Both the position numbers and the translations under genes were made by a program. The notes beneath the pieces were generated by a model. That model worked only from the letters and a program-made list of their open reading frames with translations. It did no database searches and was not told the DNA's origin. Below, piece after piece: positions 46,645 to 58,200 of a stretch of 64,000 nt of DNA. Position 1 is the first letter of the stretch; each line of letters begins with the position of its first letter. Origin of the DNA: Nemertoderma westbladi (Eukaryota; Xenacoelomorpha; Nemertodermatida; Nemertodermatidae); assembly GCA_032718475.1 (NCBI GenBank), contig JAUCBJ010002101.1, positions 38,257-102,256 on the forward strand, in the 5' to 3' direction.

Positions 46645-47012
46645 AAGTTCCGATCGGAAAACCATACGAACGGTGGGTGCAAAATTTGGTATCGACAGCG
46701 CCTGTAATTCTGTGTCTATTTTATATCTGGAAGCCACAATGTTCCCATCAATATTTTTCTTACAATTAAGTTGTGGCACTGTACCTGGGGCATTACCTCT
46801 ACCACTCTGTTGCCCAGAATTTGAAAATAAAAAGCATGGATTTGCTGGTATCAAAGAACAAGTGAAAACCAGAATAACCGATGAATCTTTACAAACCAGT
46901 AGCCAAGCAAGGTACATTCAATATGCCTTTGATATTTTATTTAACAAGCAAGCCAGAAAATGGGACATGAGAATAGTTTTAAATCGTGGTTGGGAGGAAG
47001 TGGTTGGCCTAT
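46645..47012 (+). pseudogene. Helitron-like copy B: N-terminal region
   Basis: KFGIDSACNSVSILYLEATM, FPSIFFLQLSCGTVPGALPL, then KHGFAGIKEQVKTRITDESL, SQARYIQYAFDILFNKQ and VLNRGWEEVVG. The YLEAxxFPSIF box followed by a basic helix and a Y..FD segment is the Helitron helicase-like N-domain. The frame is cut at 47012 by the gypsy element and resumes beyond its other end at 51859, in frame once the insertion and its 5-bp duplication are discounted. Confidence 0.65.
47008..47012. repeat. Target-site duplication (left)
   Basis: CCTAT, repeated at 51854-51858 beside the other LTR: the 5-bp duplication typical of gypsy integrase. Confidence 0.85.
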
Positions 47013-47101
47013 TGTAGTATGCAGCCAGATATATATAATCATCAGTCTGTTAGTGCTATATCAATGCCGTCATAGCCATGGCCTAATGTATAACCACTAC
47101 A
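47013..47101 (-). repeat. 3' LTR of the gypsy element
   Basis: 89 bp, identical to 51765-51853, beginning and ending with the TGTAGT/ACTACA inverted ends. Confidence 0.9.
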
Positions 47102-47439
47102 CTACTCTCTTCCCCAACACCAACATAAGACAAATAAAAAAAACCAACATCAACACCAACAGAAAACAAAGTCTTCCATATTATAGTTTATAGTCACTTT
47201 AAACCTCATAAAATTGAGTTTGCTTACGTTCATGACGAGGGTATTGTTTATTAGCTGTTTGAGCTTCTACTTGGTTCTCTTCCATTCTATCAAAAACCCC
47301 ATAAAATTGAGTTTGCTTACGTTCATGATGAGGGTATTGTTTATTAGCTGTTTGAGCTTCCACTTGGTTCTCTTCCATCGTTTCAACGACTTCACTAGGT
47401 GGGTGCAGTTTGCTCTGCCCCTTCTCAATATGGGCAGGT

Positions 47440-48867
47440 CTAGTTACATTTCCCCTTGGTGAAAGCTGTTGTGGTGGTTCCTGTCCAATTGGTTCGGATT
47501 GAACAGCTATAGGTAGTTGGTAAGAGTTGAAAGTCCCCCACATGTTCAGCAACAACAGGTTTCAACATCCTACGATTCCTAGTACTGATGCGATCATCTG
47601 GACCAAGTAATACAACCTTATGACCATTGGTCTCCATGACCCGATGACCACTGTAACCATACCCAGGGGCGTTAAATTTCTTAACCATTACTGGTTGATT
47701 AACTGCAAGTGGCTCCAATGGTTTGGCCCGATGAGTAAAGTCGTGATCACTCTTTATCTTCTGTTGACGCTGTTCATAGCCTGGATAAGTGTCAGGAGAT
47801 GACATGAGTGGGAGTGAGGGTAACCTCGTACGAAGATTGGTAGCTAAAGGTTCGAACAGGACCCTTGATGGGATTGCACCAGTAATTCGATGCTTGGTGT
47901 TACGGAGAGTAAAGATAACGGTAGATAGTTGGGTTTGAAAGCCCGCATTAGAGTTAGGAGTTGCACGCATCATCTTCTTCACTGTACGGTGAACACGTTC
48001 AACCATGCCATTTGCCTGGGGATAGCGTGCAGAAATTTCCACCAGCTTACAGTTAATACTCTGTAAATATCCTTTAAATTCATAGGACCGAAATACTGGT
48101 TCATTATCTGAAACCACGGATAATGGGAACCCGAAAGTTGCGAATATTGTATTCAAATGAGGGATGAGACGGGTTGCAGATAACGATGGCAGCGGTGTGA
48201 TATCTATGTAGCGTGAACCATAATCAATGATACTGAGACACAATCGCCCTTTGATATGGACACCATCAATAGCCAATTGCTCCCAGGGATGGTATGATGC
48301 AGATTGGTGCAATGGTTGTGGTGGAGGCAAATCGCTAGATAGCCTACAATAGTGGCAAACTGAAACAAAATGCCGCACTGCCTGTGACAAACCAGGCCAC
48401 CAGACACTAGCACGGAGTAGGTCTATGACCTTTGTAATACCTGGGTGCCCCTCATGTGTGAGTTTTATTAACATTGGACGTAAAGTAACAGGTACAACAA
48501 TGCGGTTGTTGTATAATAAGATGGTGTTTTCATTAACAACAGCAGTACTCAAATCATGTCTAATTGAATAAAAAATAGACTCTGAGGCAGATAATGCATT
48601 CCAGTCATTAAAGTGTAGTCGATCCATAACCCGTGAAAGTTCAGCACACATAGCAGTCTCAGTAGCCAGGAGGTTGATATCCACCAAATGTGATTCCAGT
48701 ACAAGATTAACAAATATATCAGGTATTTCCTGCTGTGTAGGCTGGACATTACTCAAAGGTGCTCGTGATAAGGTATCTGCAATGAGATTATGCTTTCCTG
48801 GAATGAATTCAACATCAAAAGCATATGGTAATAATAAGTTAAGAAACGTCCAATCCGTGGAGGGCAC
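47440..48867 (-). CDS. gypsy Pol, C-terminal part: integrase
   Basis: It starts with the end of RNase H and the tether (FDVEFIPGKHNLIADTLSRA), then the integrase zinc domain (LTHEGHPGITKVIDLL with His residues and CHYCR), the catalytic core (LAIDGVHIKGRL, SVVSDNEPVF, and NGMVERVHRTVKK give the Asp-Asp-Glu set), and a C-terminal region with PVMVKKFNAPGYG that handles DNA. The frame overlaps the upstream pol ORF (48753-50864) by 115 bp in a different frame, so a frameshift near 48800 separates RNase H from integrase; it may be a mutation or sequencing error rather than programmed. Downstream (47199-47555) a Gln-rich tail has two copies of a short repeat (QVEAQTANKQYPHHERK). Confidence 0.85.
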   Translation of the reverse strand: MPSTDWTFLNLLLPYAFDVEFIPGKHNLIADTLSRAPLSNVQPTQQEIPDIFVNLVLESHLVDINLLATETAMCAELSRVMDRLHFNDWNALSASESIFYSIRHDLSTAVVNENTILLYNNRIVVPVTLRPMLIKLTHEGHPGITKVIDLLRASVWWPGLSQAVRHFVSVCHYCRLSSDLPPPQPLHQSASYHPWEQLAIDGVHIKGRLCLSIIDYGSRYIDITPLPSLSATRLIPHLNTIFATFGFPLSVVSDNEPVFRSYEFKGYLQSINCKLVEISARYPQANGMVERVHRTVKKMMRATPNSNAGFQTQLSTVIFTLRNTKHRITGAIPSRVLFEPLATNLRTRLPSLPLMSSPDTYPGYEQRQQKIKSDHDFTHRAKPLEPLAVNQPVMVKKFNAPGYGYSGHRVMETNGHKVVLLGPDDRISTRNRRMLKPVVAEHVGDFQLLPTTYSCSIRTNWTGTTTTAFTKGKCN

Positions 48868-50864
48868 TGGTCAATAGATTTCTTGAAGATTGATCGCAAA
48901 GGCTGGTGATCAGATAGCACAATGAAATGGCGTCCGAGTAGATACTGACGAAACTTGGTGATTCCAAATACAATTGCCAAAGTCTCACGCTCAATCTGAG
49001 AGTAACGAGTCTCAGTACTGGTAAGAGAGCGACTAGCAAATGCAACTGGTTTTAAACTACTCATGACCTTAGATGCAGCTCTCTCAGTCGATTGTAGAAG
49101 CACTGCACCTAAACCCACTGGAGATGCATCACATTGTATGTAAGTCTTGTAGTTTGTATTAAACAATTTCAATACAGGAGCAGTTGTAAGCATAACTTTT
49201 ATAGTGTCAAGCGCATGTTGGCATGTATCAGTCCAGTAAAATATAGTATTGGATTTAAGAAGTTCACGGATAGGTGTGGTGATAGTGCTGAAGTGTGGCA
49301 AAAATTTTGCGAGGTATGTCGCCATGCCGAGAAATCTCTTACAATCTGTAACAGAACAAGGTGTTCGTAGAGAGGAAATTGCCTTAATCTTTTGTTGATC
49401 AGGTTTCAAACCTTCTTGGGATATAACATGACCCAAATATGCGATTTCTTTCACATTGAACTCACATTTATTTCGGTTGAGCTGTATTTGCATCTCATTG
49501 CAACGTTCTAGAACACGCTGTAATGCTAAGTCATGTTCTGCCCGGCTTCTGCCAAAGACCAGGATATCATCTTCAAGGACGAGGACGCACATTATTCCTG
49601 TTAAACTGTTGGACATTATTTCATGATAATCTTCAGGTGCATTGGCAGCACCAAAAGGCAATCGTGTGTACCGATAGGTACCAAACGGTAGTACAAAGGT
49701 GGTTAATTTACTAGCACATTCTGTTAGCTGAATTTGGTGGAATCCAGAATAAGCATCGAGCTTTGAGAATACAACACTACCTTCAATCTTTGCAAAAAGT
49801 TCCTCAGGTGTTGGCATCAGAATACGCTTCCTGATGATAGCCTTGTTTAATTCACGTAGATCTATGCAAAGACGTAAGTTACCATTCTTTTTTCGAGCAA
49901 TAACAGGAGGACTAAGCCATTCACTTGGTGTTTCATCATTTCCTACTTTAACTATAACACCTTCGACACAAAGCTTATTAACTTCTCCTTGTAATTCATC
50001 CAACAGCCCAAAGGGAATTCTACGCAGAGGTTGCTGTTTCGGCACTATGTTCTTGTCAATAAGAATATCTAAAGGTGGAACTTTCATAGGTGGAAGAAAT
50101 TCAGGTGGTTGGTTTATGGGTGATGTATTGCTTTGATGTTTCATTATACCATTAACAGTTGGTTGTTGTGAATTAACTGAATGGGTATTTGTATGAATAG
50201 TAATCAATTCCAGTGCTGAAATATCATCCTGCACTAACAAAGGGATGGGAGCATCTTGAACTACAAACACCACACTGGATATGCTTCTACCATTATAGTG
50301 AAGTACAACAGGTGCTTTACCAAGAAGGGGGAGTGGCCCTTTAACCATATACCCTAATAAACGCTCCCCATTATGAGGCATAAGTAAGCGTGGTCCAATA
50401 TATCGACTTGGTATAATGGTATGTTTAGTACCAGTATCCATAAGAAATGTTAGTGTTTGCGAAGTTTTGCGTCCTGCAAGAACAATATCCACCTTCCATT
50501 GATCTACTAATGGTACAATAGTATTAACATTGTCGTCATTAGCATTAAAATTGAATACTGAAACAATGTTAATGTCAGGATCCCTAAATCCCAAGGTTTC
50601 AGCTTCAGTACCCTCATCTTCCATATAATTTTCATCATCATACTCATTGGGGAGAGGCTCATCAACAAAACAGACTGAACCTCCAGATCTTCCAGGGTTA
50701 CTCCTGTAAGGTGTGGCCCCCATGGAGTAAGTCGATCTTTGGAAAGACTGTTTGGACTTTGGCGGACCTTTCCGACACAAAGGTGAATTACGACTATGAT
50801 GTAAAACTCCAGTCAGAACAATACCGGCCATACGCAGGACAAGAACCCTTTTTATGGGATCCAC
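48753..50864 (-). CDS. gypsy Pol: protease, reverse transcriptase, RNase H
   Basis: The aspartic protease is at LTFLMDTGTKHTIIPSRY (D-T-G). RT has IARKKNGNLRLCIDLRELNK, VFSKLDAYSGFHQIQL (motif A), LPFGAANAPEDYHEIM, and VLVLEDDILVFGRSRAEHD, where the usual Tyr-x-Asp-Asp box appears as Leu-Glu-Asp-Asp. RNase H starts YIQCDASPVGLGAVLLQ and includes ERETLAIVFGITKFRQYL and LSDHQPLRSIF. The missing aromatic residue before the Asp pair may lower activity. The N-terminal 60 residues belong to the gag zinc-knuckle region read in another frame. Confidence 0.9.
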   Translation of the reverse strand: MDPIKRVLVLRMAGIVLTGVLHHSRNSPLCRKGPPKSKQSFQRSTYSMGATPYRSNPGRSGGSVCFVDEPLPNEYDDENYMEDEGTEAETLGFRDPDINIVSVFNFNANDDNVNTIVPLVDQWKVDIVLAGRKTSQTLTFLMDTGTKHTIIPSRYIGPRLLMPHNGERLLGYMVKGPLPLLGKAPVVLHYNGRSISSVVFVVQDAPIPLLVQDDISALELITIHTNTHSVNSQQPTVNGIMKHQSNTSPINQPPEFLPPMKVPPLDILIDKNIVPKQQPLRRIPFGLLDELQGEVNKLCVEGVIVKVGNDETPSEWLSPPVIARKKNGNLRLCIDLRELNKAIIRKRILMPTPEELFAKIEGSVVFSKLDAYSGFHQIQLTECASKLTTFVLPFGTYRYTRLPFGAANAPEDYHEIMSNSLTGIMCVLVLEDDILVFGRSRAEHDLALQRVLERCNEMQIQLNRNKCEFNVKEIAYLGHVISQEGLKPDQQKIKAISSLRTPCSVTDCKRFLGMATYLAKFLPHFSTITTPIRELLKSNTIFYWTDTCQHALDTIKVMLTTAPVLKLFNTNYKTYIQCDASPVGLGAVLLQSTERAASKVMSSLKPVAFASRSLTSTETRYSQIERETLAIVFGITKFRQYLLGRHFIVLSDHQPLRSIFKKSIDQCPPRIGRFLTYYYHMLLMLNSFQESIISLQIPYHEHL

Positions 50865-51577
50865 AACAGAATCTGCACTGTGCCACCCCTCCAGATACTA
50901 AATTACTACTTCCAGTACTGCGAAAGTTAGATGGAGTAGATGGAAGAGAACGGCCACCTGGCCCACCTGGTCGTACAGCCAAAACATCTGAAGATGAACT
51001 CTACTGGTACTGGAAATCCTTACTGACTCACCTGTCATCTTTATTATATAGCATCCTCAAAGGCCCCAGCAAGGTTCCTTATATCTGTCAGTGTAGATGT
51101 TGGCGATTGTTGTAGAAGTTGTCGACGTAACTCGTCGTTCTGGACTCCACAGATAAATGCATCTCGAAGTTTACTTTCGGGCGTCTCTTTTTCAAGTTCA
51201 CAGAGTTTGGCAAGTTCACTTAATCCAGTAAAATAAACAGCAATTGTCTCACCATCTCGTTGGCGGCGTGACATAAACCGGTGTCGCATAACTAAAATGT
51301 TGTGTTGTGGAGCGAAATACCGCTCAAAATCTTCCAATAAATGTTCCATTGTGCGTTCACGAACATCATTATAAATAAAATTTTGCGATGCTATTTTCTG
51401 AGCCCCCTTTCCAATACATGTCATGAGCGAACCAACTTTCTTCGACTCAGATACCCCATCATCCCGGAGCTAAATCGCATTGACCCAGTACTCGAAAGAG
51501 TCCTTCCATTCTCGAAACTCGAGAGCCATGTTTTCAGCCTGGCAGTCCAGGTTTGTGGGCGCCGGATATTTAGCCAT
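50794..51577 (-). CDS. gypsy Gag, with stops
   Basis: ATG at 51577 (MAKYPAPTNLDCQAENMALE), one in-frame TAG near 51471, then the capsid-like region 51424-51044 (LLEDFERYFAPQHNILVMRH, FMSRRQRDGETIAVYFTGLS). A zinc-knuckle piece in a shifted frame (50794-50982) has QCRFCCGSHKKGSCPAYGRY, a CxxC..H..C knuckle. Gag packages the RNA and forms the particle. The stop and the shifts mean this copy would not make an intact Gag. Confidence 0.75.
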
Positions 51578-51764
51578 TATGATTACCGATTACCAGTCCA
51601 GTAGCTTTTAACCCAAACACGAAATACCAAAGTTACACCAGATACCAGTTTAAATATTATTTTATTACAGTATTACTGTATTATTATACCAGAATGTTGG
51701 AATACCGGACAGCCAGAGGCCTACCGCAGTACCGGTACCTACCGGTACCTACACACTGCGCCAA

Positions 51765-51853
51765 TGTAGTATGCAGCCAGATATATATAATCATCAGTCT
51801 GTTAGTGCTATATCAATGCCGTCATAGCCATGGCCTAATGTATAACCACTACA
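51765..51853 (-). repeat. 5' LTR of the gypsy element
   Basis: 89 bp identical to 47013-47101. The primer-binding-site candidate lies immediately inside it, at 51752-51763. Confidence 0.9.
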
Positions 51854-53225
51854 CCTATCAAATACAATTCCCGTTGGCCATCAGGAAGGGAAAAGTCAAT
51901 TTGATAAAGCCTCCGTTTATGGAAAGGTGATGGAGCTATCAAGTGTAATGGCTAAGATGGGCCCTCCAACATATTTTTATACTTTTACTCTCAACATGGC
52001 TACAGAGCCTGGGGTCAAAATGATTCACAAACAATTAGACAATCTTTATGGACCTTTCATTGGGGGACATTTATGGTATACAAGGAACAAATTTTGTTCC
52101 TAGAGACTACCAGGATAGCCTATGACAATCGGTTATGATCCAAATTTTAAGATCCTGGTACAGATCTTCCAGCTATCGCCTAAATATATAGAACATAGCC
52201 ATGAACGACCAGTCGGCAAAGTAACCCAGCTCTGACCGAATTCCAGACCAAGAAAGCCAACCCTCATCATTGGCATTGCCTGATATGGACCAAGGACGAA
52301 GATGATGATACAATCCTTGACAGGATCGATGCTGATCCTGCATCATTTTTTTATGATTTCCAACAATATATCGCTGAAGGTCTTGTTGATTCTTTTGATG
52401 AATTTTCAGTCCTTCTGCGACTATATTGTAAAATTATGGTCCATGATTGTAATAAACCCGGCATGCATTGTCGAGTATAATAAACCCGGCATGCATTGTC
52501 GAGTAAAGATGGATGCTGATGGCAAAGGTGGCACGTGTAAGGTCCCTTTCTATCCACGAGCATTAGGCGCATTGTATAGGAAGGGGGAGATTCTTAATGA
52601 ATTACATTTGACCCAACCAGATCCATTTTGCGGAGATGGTTTAAATCGGATGGAACCCATTGTCCGGCTCCATGCTGGGAAATACGAATACTCATCTTCT
52701 GGGGAGGGATTTTCACCTTGTAACCCAAGACTTTGGATTGCATTCCCTTCCAGTCAAAATCTACTGCGTGCAGATTACTTCACGGCAAGTAACTACTTAT
52801 TTAAATATGCCATGGGGTTGGAAGAAAACATCAGAGGTACAAATATTTCCTGGCAAAAGTAAAAATGTCATCGATGTGGAAATAGGAAATATTGAAAATA
52901 CCAAAATTACTGGCCAGCGGATTCATACCAACAATTTAAAGAAACATGATAATAAAAAACATTCTACTTTTGGAAGATTATTGGCACTCTCAGAGTCTGC
53001 CTGGCATCTCCTTGGACTGCCTACAGTTATTCCAGGAATATAATTTATTCATCCATCTGCCGAACCGAATCTAAATCTGCCGAACAACGCTTAGGTGTAA
53101 TTAAACCTAGAGTATATGGTTATCCAAGACGGAATTTATCCGAAGATGTTTCATTGGAATGCATTAGGGTAAGACAGGAAGTGCTTTGTCTTCCTCCACA
53201 CAGACAATTTACAACCAATCAGCAA
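51854..53225 (+). pseudogene. Helitron-like copy B: HUH/Y2 Rep region
   Basis: Rep landmarks in order: MAKMGPPTYFYTFTLNM (the P-x-x-F-x-T-x-T-x-N box), HHWHCLIWTKDEDD at 52265 (the HUH metal site, H-x-H), MVHDCNKPGMHC, GTCKVPFYPRALG, then ASNYLFKYAMG at 52785-52817, whose Tyr residues at 52794 and 52806 are spaced i,i+4 like the paired catalytic tyrosines of Helitrons. Afterwards LLALSESAWHLLGLPTVIP and GYPRRNLSEDVSLECIRVRQ. Rep nicks and joins single-stranded ends for rolling-circle transposition. A 28-bp tandem duplication (52451-52478 and 52479-52506) and several stops break the frame. Copy B resumes here in the frame lost at 47012. Confidence 0.7.
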
Positions 53226-54478
53226 TTAATTTAGGTCATTGGTGCAATAATAGATAGGCTTGGCTAATTCCCTGTCCAGCTGACAAGGTGTCGAGGATTA
53301 GCGCATACTGGTCCAAGACACCGAAACACAAACATATTTTTCACAAATTAATTATTTTTGCCCTAGTCCTTCCTCTTTCACAGCGACAAAATTGTCATAT
53401 ATTTTCTTATAGAATATAGGCTTAGCTTTCGTGCAGTTTATTACCGGTATCATTTAGTGTATGGCAGTTAGGTTTTACGGTTAGGGTTGCGATACATACC
53501 TGTATGTGGAGCATATTATGTTATTTTTGTTTGTGTTTTTGTTTGTTTTGTTTGTGTCCTTTGATGGCCTTAGGGTCTGGAAAGTATTTTGGGCTTAATG
53601 TCCTGATCTTATATATTTTTTTGTAGTTTAAGGGGTGTAAGACTCTTATGTTTACTTTTAAGTTAATATATACACATAAAAACCATGTTAGTCAGTATGT
53701 CGGTACATTCAATTATCACATGGGGTAAAGAGCAGAACTCCGACATCACTGCATATTGTCACATCTTATATAATTTTTGTACTGTGTGTTTGCTCTAGCA
53801 ATCTACCAGTTTTCCATTGGTAACATGTTTACTTAACATAGGCCTATAGGGTTACAATGTTATGAGGTCTGACGTCTGTTTGGGCGAGGTGGTAACTGAG
53901 TTGATGGTGCGATTAATTTAGGTCATTGGTGCAATAATAGATAGGCTTGGCTAATTCCCTGTCCAGCTGATGAGGTGTCGAGGATTAGCGCATACTGGTC
54001 CAAGACACCGAAATGCAAACATATTTTTCACAAATTAATTATTTTCGCCCTAGTCCTTCCTCTATCACGGCGACAAAATTGTCATATATTTTCTTATATA
54101 ATATAGGCTTAGCTTTCGTGCAGTTTATTACCGGTATCATTTAGTGTATGGCAGTTAGCTTTTAGGGTTAGGGTTGCGATACATACCTGTATGTGGAGCA
54201 TATTATGGTATTTTTGTTTGTGTTTTTGTTTGTTTTGTTTGTGTCCTTTGATGGCCTTAGGGTCTGGAAAGTATTATGGGCTTAATGTCCTGATTTTATA
54301 TATTTTTTTGTAGTTTAAGGGGTGTAAGACTCTTGTTTACTTTTAAGTTAATATATACACCAAAAAACCCTGTTAGTCAGTATGTCGGTACATTCAATTA
54401 TCATTGGAATGCGTTAGGGTAAGGCAGGAAATGCTTTGTCTTCCTCCACACAGACAATTTACAACCAATCAGTAATTA
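53151..54478. repeat. Coding-R-U-R-coding duplication block
   Basis: A 490-bp sequence (53231-53718) recurs at 53918-54402 about 687 bp away with about 200 unique bases between, and the 75-bp coding piece just before it (53151-53225) recurs just after it (54404-54478). The inner repeat has no ORF. The layout is a nested tandem duplication, or a small LTR-like insertion with an unusually long target duplication. Confidence 0.8.
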
Positions 54479-55135
54479 ATTGCAATGGATAGGGTAAATA
54501 GTACAACCAGCATTGATTTAATGACAGTATTCAGCCTCAGACCACTGCTGTTACTCTTCATAGACCTACCTAGCGACTATCTTACTTGGTTCCAGAGAAC
54601 ATCTGCTTACCAACCAAAAAATGCTCCATCAATACATGAACGACTACTGCACATAGACGTCAGTCAGTAAATCGCATTGGGTCGATGCCGATGATCGTAT
54701 TGTAAAAATTAGGCCTTGTGCAGTCGAGAGAGCAAAATGTTACGCCGAGAACTTACTCACTGAAAATGAATACTACAATTTAGCAATCGCAGAATTTATA
54801 CAAATTTTAAATAATATTAACACACCCGAATCTTCGAAAATATTTTTTATCGAAATTGCCACTTTCCAAACAAAATTCCAATACCTGTTTGCTTTAATGT
54901 CACACCAAAAAACGCCGCAACATTTCTAACTCATTGCATTCTAAGCATGGGGCACTTTGAAACAGAGCTGGATGTTTTTGGGGTTGGGTCAATGCGAATG
55001 GCATTTATTTGTGCTGGATTATTGCCAGATTCTGACAATTTCACTTTGGATCATGAACATAATTCTCTGTTAGAACAAAATTATGTGGCTTTGAACATAA
55101 TGTTCTGTTTTGGTTTTATATTTGACGTGTGGTGA
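54479..55135 (+). pseudogene. Helitron-like copy B: region between Rep and helicase
   Basis: It continues copy B after the duplication block: DLMTVFSLRPLLLLFIDLPS (the F-S-L-R-P box), LTWFQRTSAYQPKN, HIDVSQ, then, after a stop, HWVDADDRIVKIRPCAVERA, and SMGHFETELDVFGVGSMRMA. It aligns box by box with copy A at 39.7-40.3 kb. The helicase that should follow is absent: the sequence breaks off near 55135. Confidence 0.6.
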
Positions 55136-55246
55136 TGTTTTATTATTTTTTTTTGTCGGTATTGCATTGTGTCCATTATCAGGGAATTATTTTATTTATA
55201 TTTGAATAATATTTGTGTGTTATTATAAATATTATATTTTTTGCAG

Positions 55247-58200
55247 AGACATTGTCACAGGCTCCTTATTCTGCGTTTTTAATAAAGGACATAACGAGAC
55301 CCTTAAGTTCTTCGATCAGAGTGTGGGGGTAGGCGATTTGGTTCGTCTAATAGAACCAGCGTACCGTGGAGAATTGTTTGGCGGGACTCCCATTGTTGTG
55401 ATAGAAGAGGCACCGATAAAAATCAATGTATTATGTGTACCGCGGAAACACATAGCCATGAAGACAGTCACGGACACAATGGAGCCGTTTACGATTGTAA
55501 TGAATGAGTTACAACTTCAAGGAGTAAGTTTAGACAATTTTCTTACACTTTAAGTCTTGCTGTATAAATTAATGATTACTAATGTATCTTTTTAGTATTT
55601 TAGTATGCAACCGATTCATAGCTAAAAAAAGTTTTAATAATGATCTAGGCAATAGGTTATTTTGAGGCCCCCAGATAAAATTTGGTAATTAAAAATTAGA
55701 CACAAAATTAAAAATGTAATTAATAATGACATATGAAATAATTACCTGGGAATCATCATTATCTGCCACCCTATATATATAACCCACCGATATCTGCCAG
55801 GAAATCTGGCTTTGTGAGCTACCCTCTTTTAACAAAGATATTTTACATAAATATCTGGCATATTTTTTATGAATACGATAACTAACTAACTAAGTACAAA
55901 AATATCATGAAAGATCTTGATATTGGAAAGTTAGTGAAGCTTCTAAATGAAGGCTATTATCCTGGTGTCATATATGGTCTTGGCTGTACTCAGTATTTGG
56001 AAGATTGTAAATTTCTAGGGTTTAACCACTACCTTGCAAATAAATTTCCAATTCCTAAGGTATTTAAGGCTAAACCTGAGCATGTACGTACAGTCTTTTC
56101 GATTAGACTGGCCTTATTCATTATAAGGAGCTTGACGAGGAGGCTATAAGTGGCGTTGTGGTTGAACCCATCAAAGGGTTGGGTATCTTAATATGCAAGA
56201 AGCATAAATCCACAAATAAGGATTTATTTCATTACCAAATAATCCTGTATCGCCTGATAATCCCATAATCGATCAAGATATATTATCATTGGCAACCATA
56301 TCTCAACATATAGTGCGTACAGCACGGAAGGGAAAGTAAAAGAATTAAAAACTCCATTTCATCAATAAATATGCATTTAAAATTCGTAAAGAGTAAATAT
56401 TTATTATCTCAAACGCAATATTTATAATTAATTGTTTAAGTTCTGCAGGAAGCTATTAACCCTAAGGAGGACGTACATATGTCAGTTGCAGCGGAGTTAT
56501 TTACTACCATTGTTGAATCTGACCTGCCCCATAGATCGTATACAGTGTCCGGCCGCCAAGCTTCTAAACCTCAGATTGTAAGTGTATCTATATTATATAT
56601 AAACTTAAAAGTATATATTATTTATTTAATTTGTTAAAAATCATTTCTTAAATTGCTCCGTGGTTATTTACAATCTTACCAAATGTATTACATACTATTA
56701 TGTACTGCGACATCAAATTATATTTTTACAAGAATTCCACACTATAATAATATTTATTTATATGATATTGATTATCGGTATTTTATTGAGATCTTTTCTT
56801 GAATTGGTGGTCTATTCCCACTTCACTACCGCGTTTATTCTGTATAGATGAAGAATGTAACTTTATTATTTTTATTAATATATTAACCTACAGTTTAGTT
56901 CAGCTGCATTTATTATTTTTATTAATATATTAACCTACAGTTTAGTTCAGCTGCATTTAGTGTATAATATTATACGATATAATTTAACTGGTATAATTAA
57001 TTATTTAATTTTTATTTCCACAGGGAACGTCGTCCCATAAGGGGAAGAAATCATCAGCTCTGCAAGACGCAACTGATATCAGAGGTGACGCTATGTCTGA
57101 ATGTTCAGATGTAGGTTGTATCGGGTCTGTCGGTAGTCTCGGTTCTGTTCGCAGTATCGGTACTGCCGGTAGTGTCAGTTCTGTACGCAGTATCGGGTCT
57201 AACGATTCAACCCGTAGGAGGAACGCCGCTCAACAGTCCGGCTGTCTGTCTTCCCATCCAGAAATTGTACATTTACTCAATACATTATACAGAAACCTAG
57301 TTGAATTACTCACTATTGTAGTTTGGTATTAATAATATTATATGTATTTAATTAATGGTAACTAACAATTGTACAAATGAAATTTTAAAATATTTATGTA
57401 ACTAACAGTTAATTATATAATCAACATAAATTATAATTTTTATTTCAGTTCACTAAACCAACTAAACGTAAGGGACGCAAAACGTGTTCCTATTGCCAAG
57501 GAAGTTGCGGGAAGAGGTCACATCAGAAAAGTACCTGCATCATGAGACTCTACCACGAGAGTAAAGATATATGGGTAGGAAACATGGATGCGGGTGTTCA
57601 TCTTGAAGTCGTACAGGATGCTGAGGTGGATGAAATGGCAGCAGAGAGTACTGCTGGCATGGACGCGGCAGTTCTTACGGAATTCTTACAGGATGTCGAG
57701 ATGTTTGATATCGAGGCCACCGAGAGTGGCGCTGTCCAGACCGGCCTCCTATCTGATCCAGAACCGATGGTTAGTTAACTTAAATATATCCTAAGCTATA
57801 TTTACAAAATTACCCATAATATTGTCTAAATTTCGGCGCACACGTACTGCAACCTATTTGCTGCTGGGTTTCTTTATACAATAGATTTATATTATTTCTC
57901 TTATTTAAATTATTTTCCTTTATACTAATGTTTAGGTTCTGGATGAGGCTAGTGAGGTAAATAACGACATTGATATGGTCCCGGCATCAGATGTGCCCTG
58001 TACTCCCGTTTTTGAGTTCGGCCACGGAGTTTCTACTCCGTCATTGGTAAATTTATATGATTTATATTTATATCTGGTCTATTACTTTGTTGGTATTCCT
58101 TAGTCTAACTTACTATAAAAGTGCATTATTACGTCGTCAGTCTAACTCACTACTATTTACCATCCTGACAACCCTATTAGTTAATGGACTTACCACTTAC

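Larger units (their letters stand above)
47013..51853 (-). mobile_element. Ty3/gypsy LTR retrotransposon, complete, young
   Basis: 4841 bp between identical 89-bp LTRs (TGTAGT..ACTACA) and flanked by the CCTAT duplication. Transcribed on the minus strand: gag, protease-RT-RNase H, integrase. A purine-rich tract (GGGGAAGAGAG, about 47104-47114) precedes the 3' LTR, and a primer-binding-site candidate TGGCGCAGTGTG (51763 down to 51752) follows the 5' LTR by one base. The LTRs are unusually short for an autonomous gypsy element. Identity of the LTRs implies recent insertion, although frames carry some stops or shifts. Confidence 0.9.

Noticed and set aside
53460-54180. Telomeric repeat (TTAGGG) tract
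   Set aside because: Only two or three imperfect units inside the duplicated 490-bp sequence; not an array.
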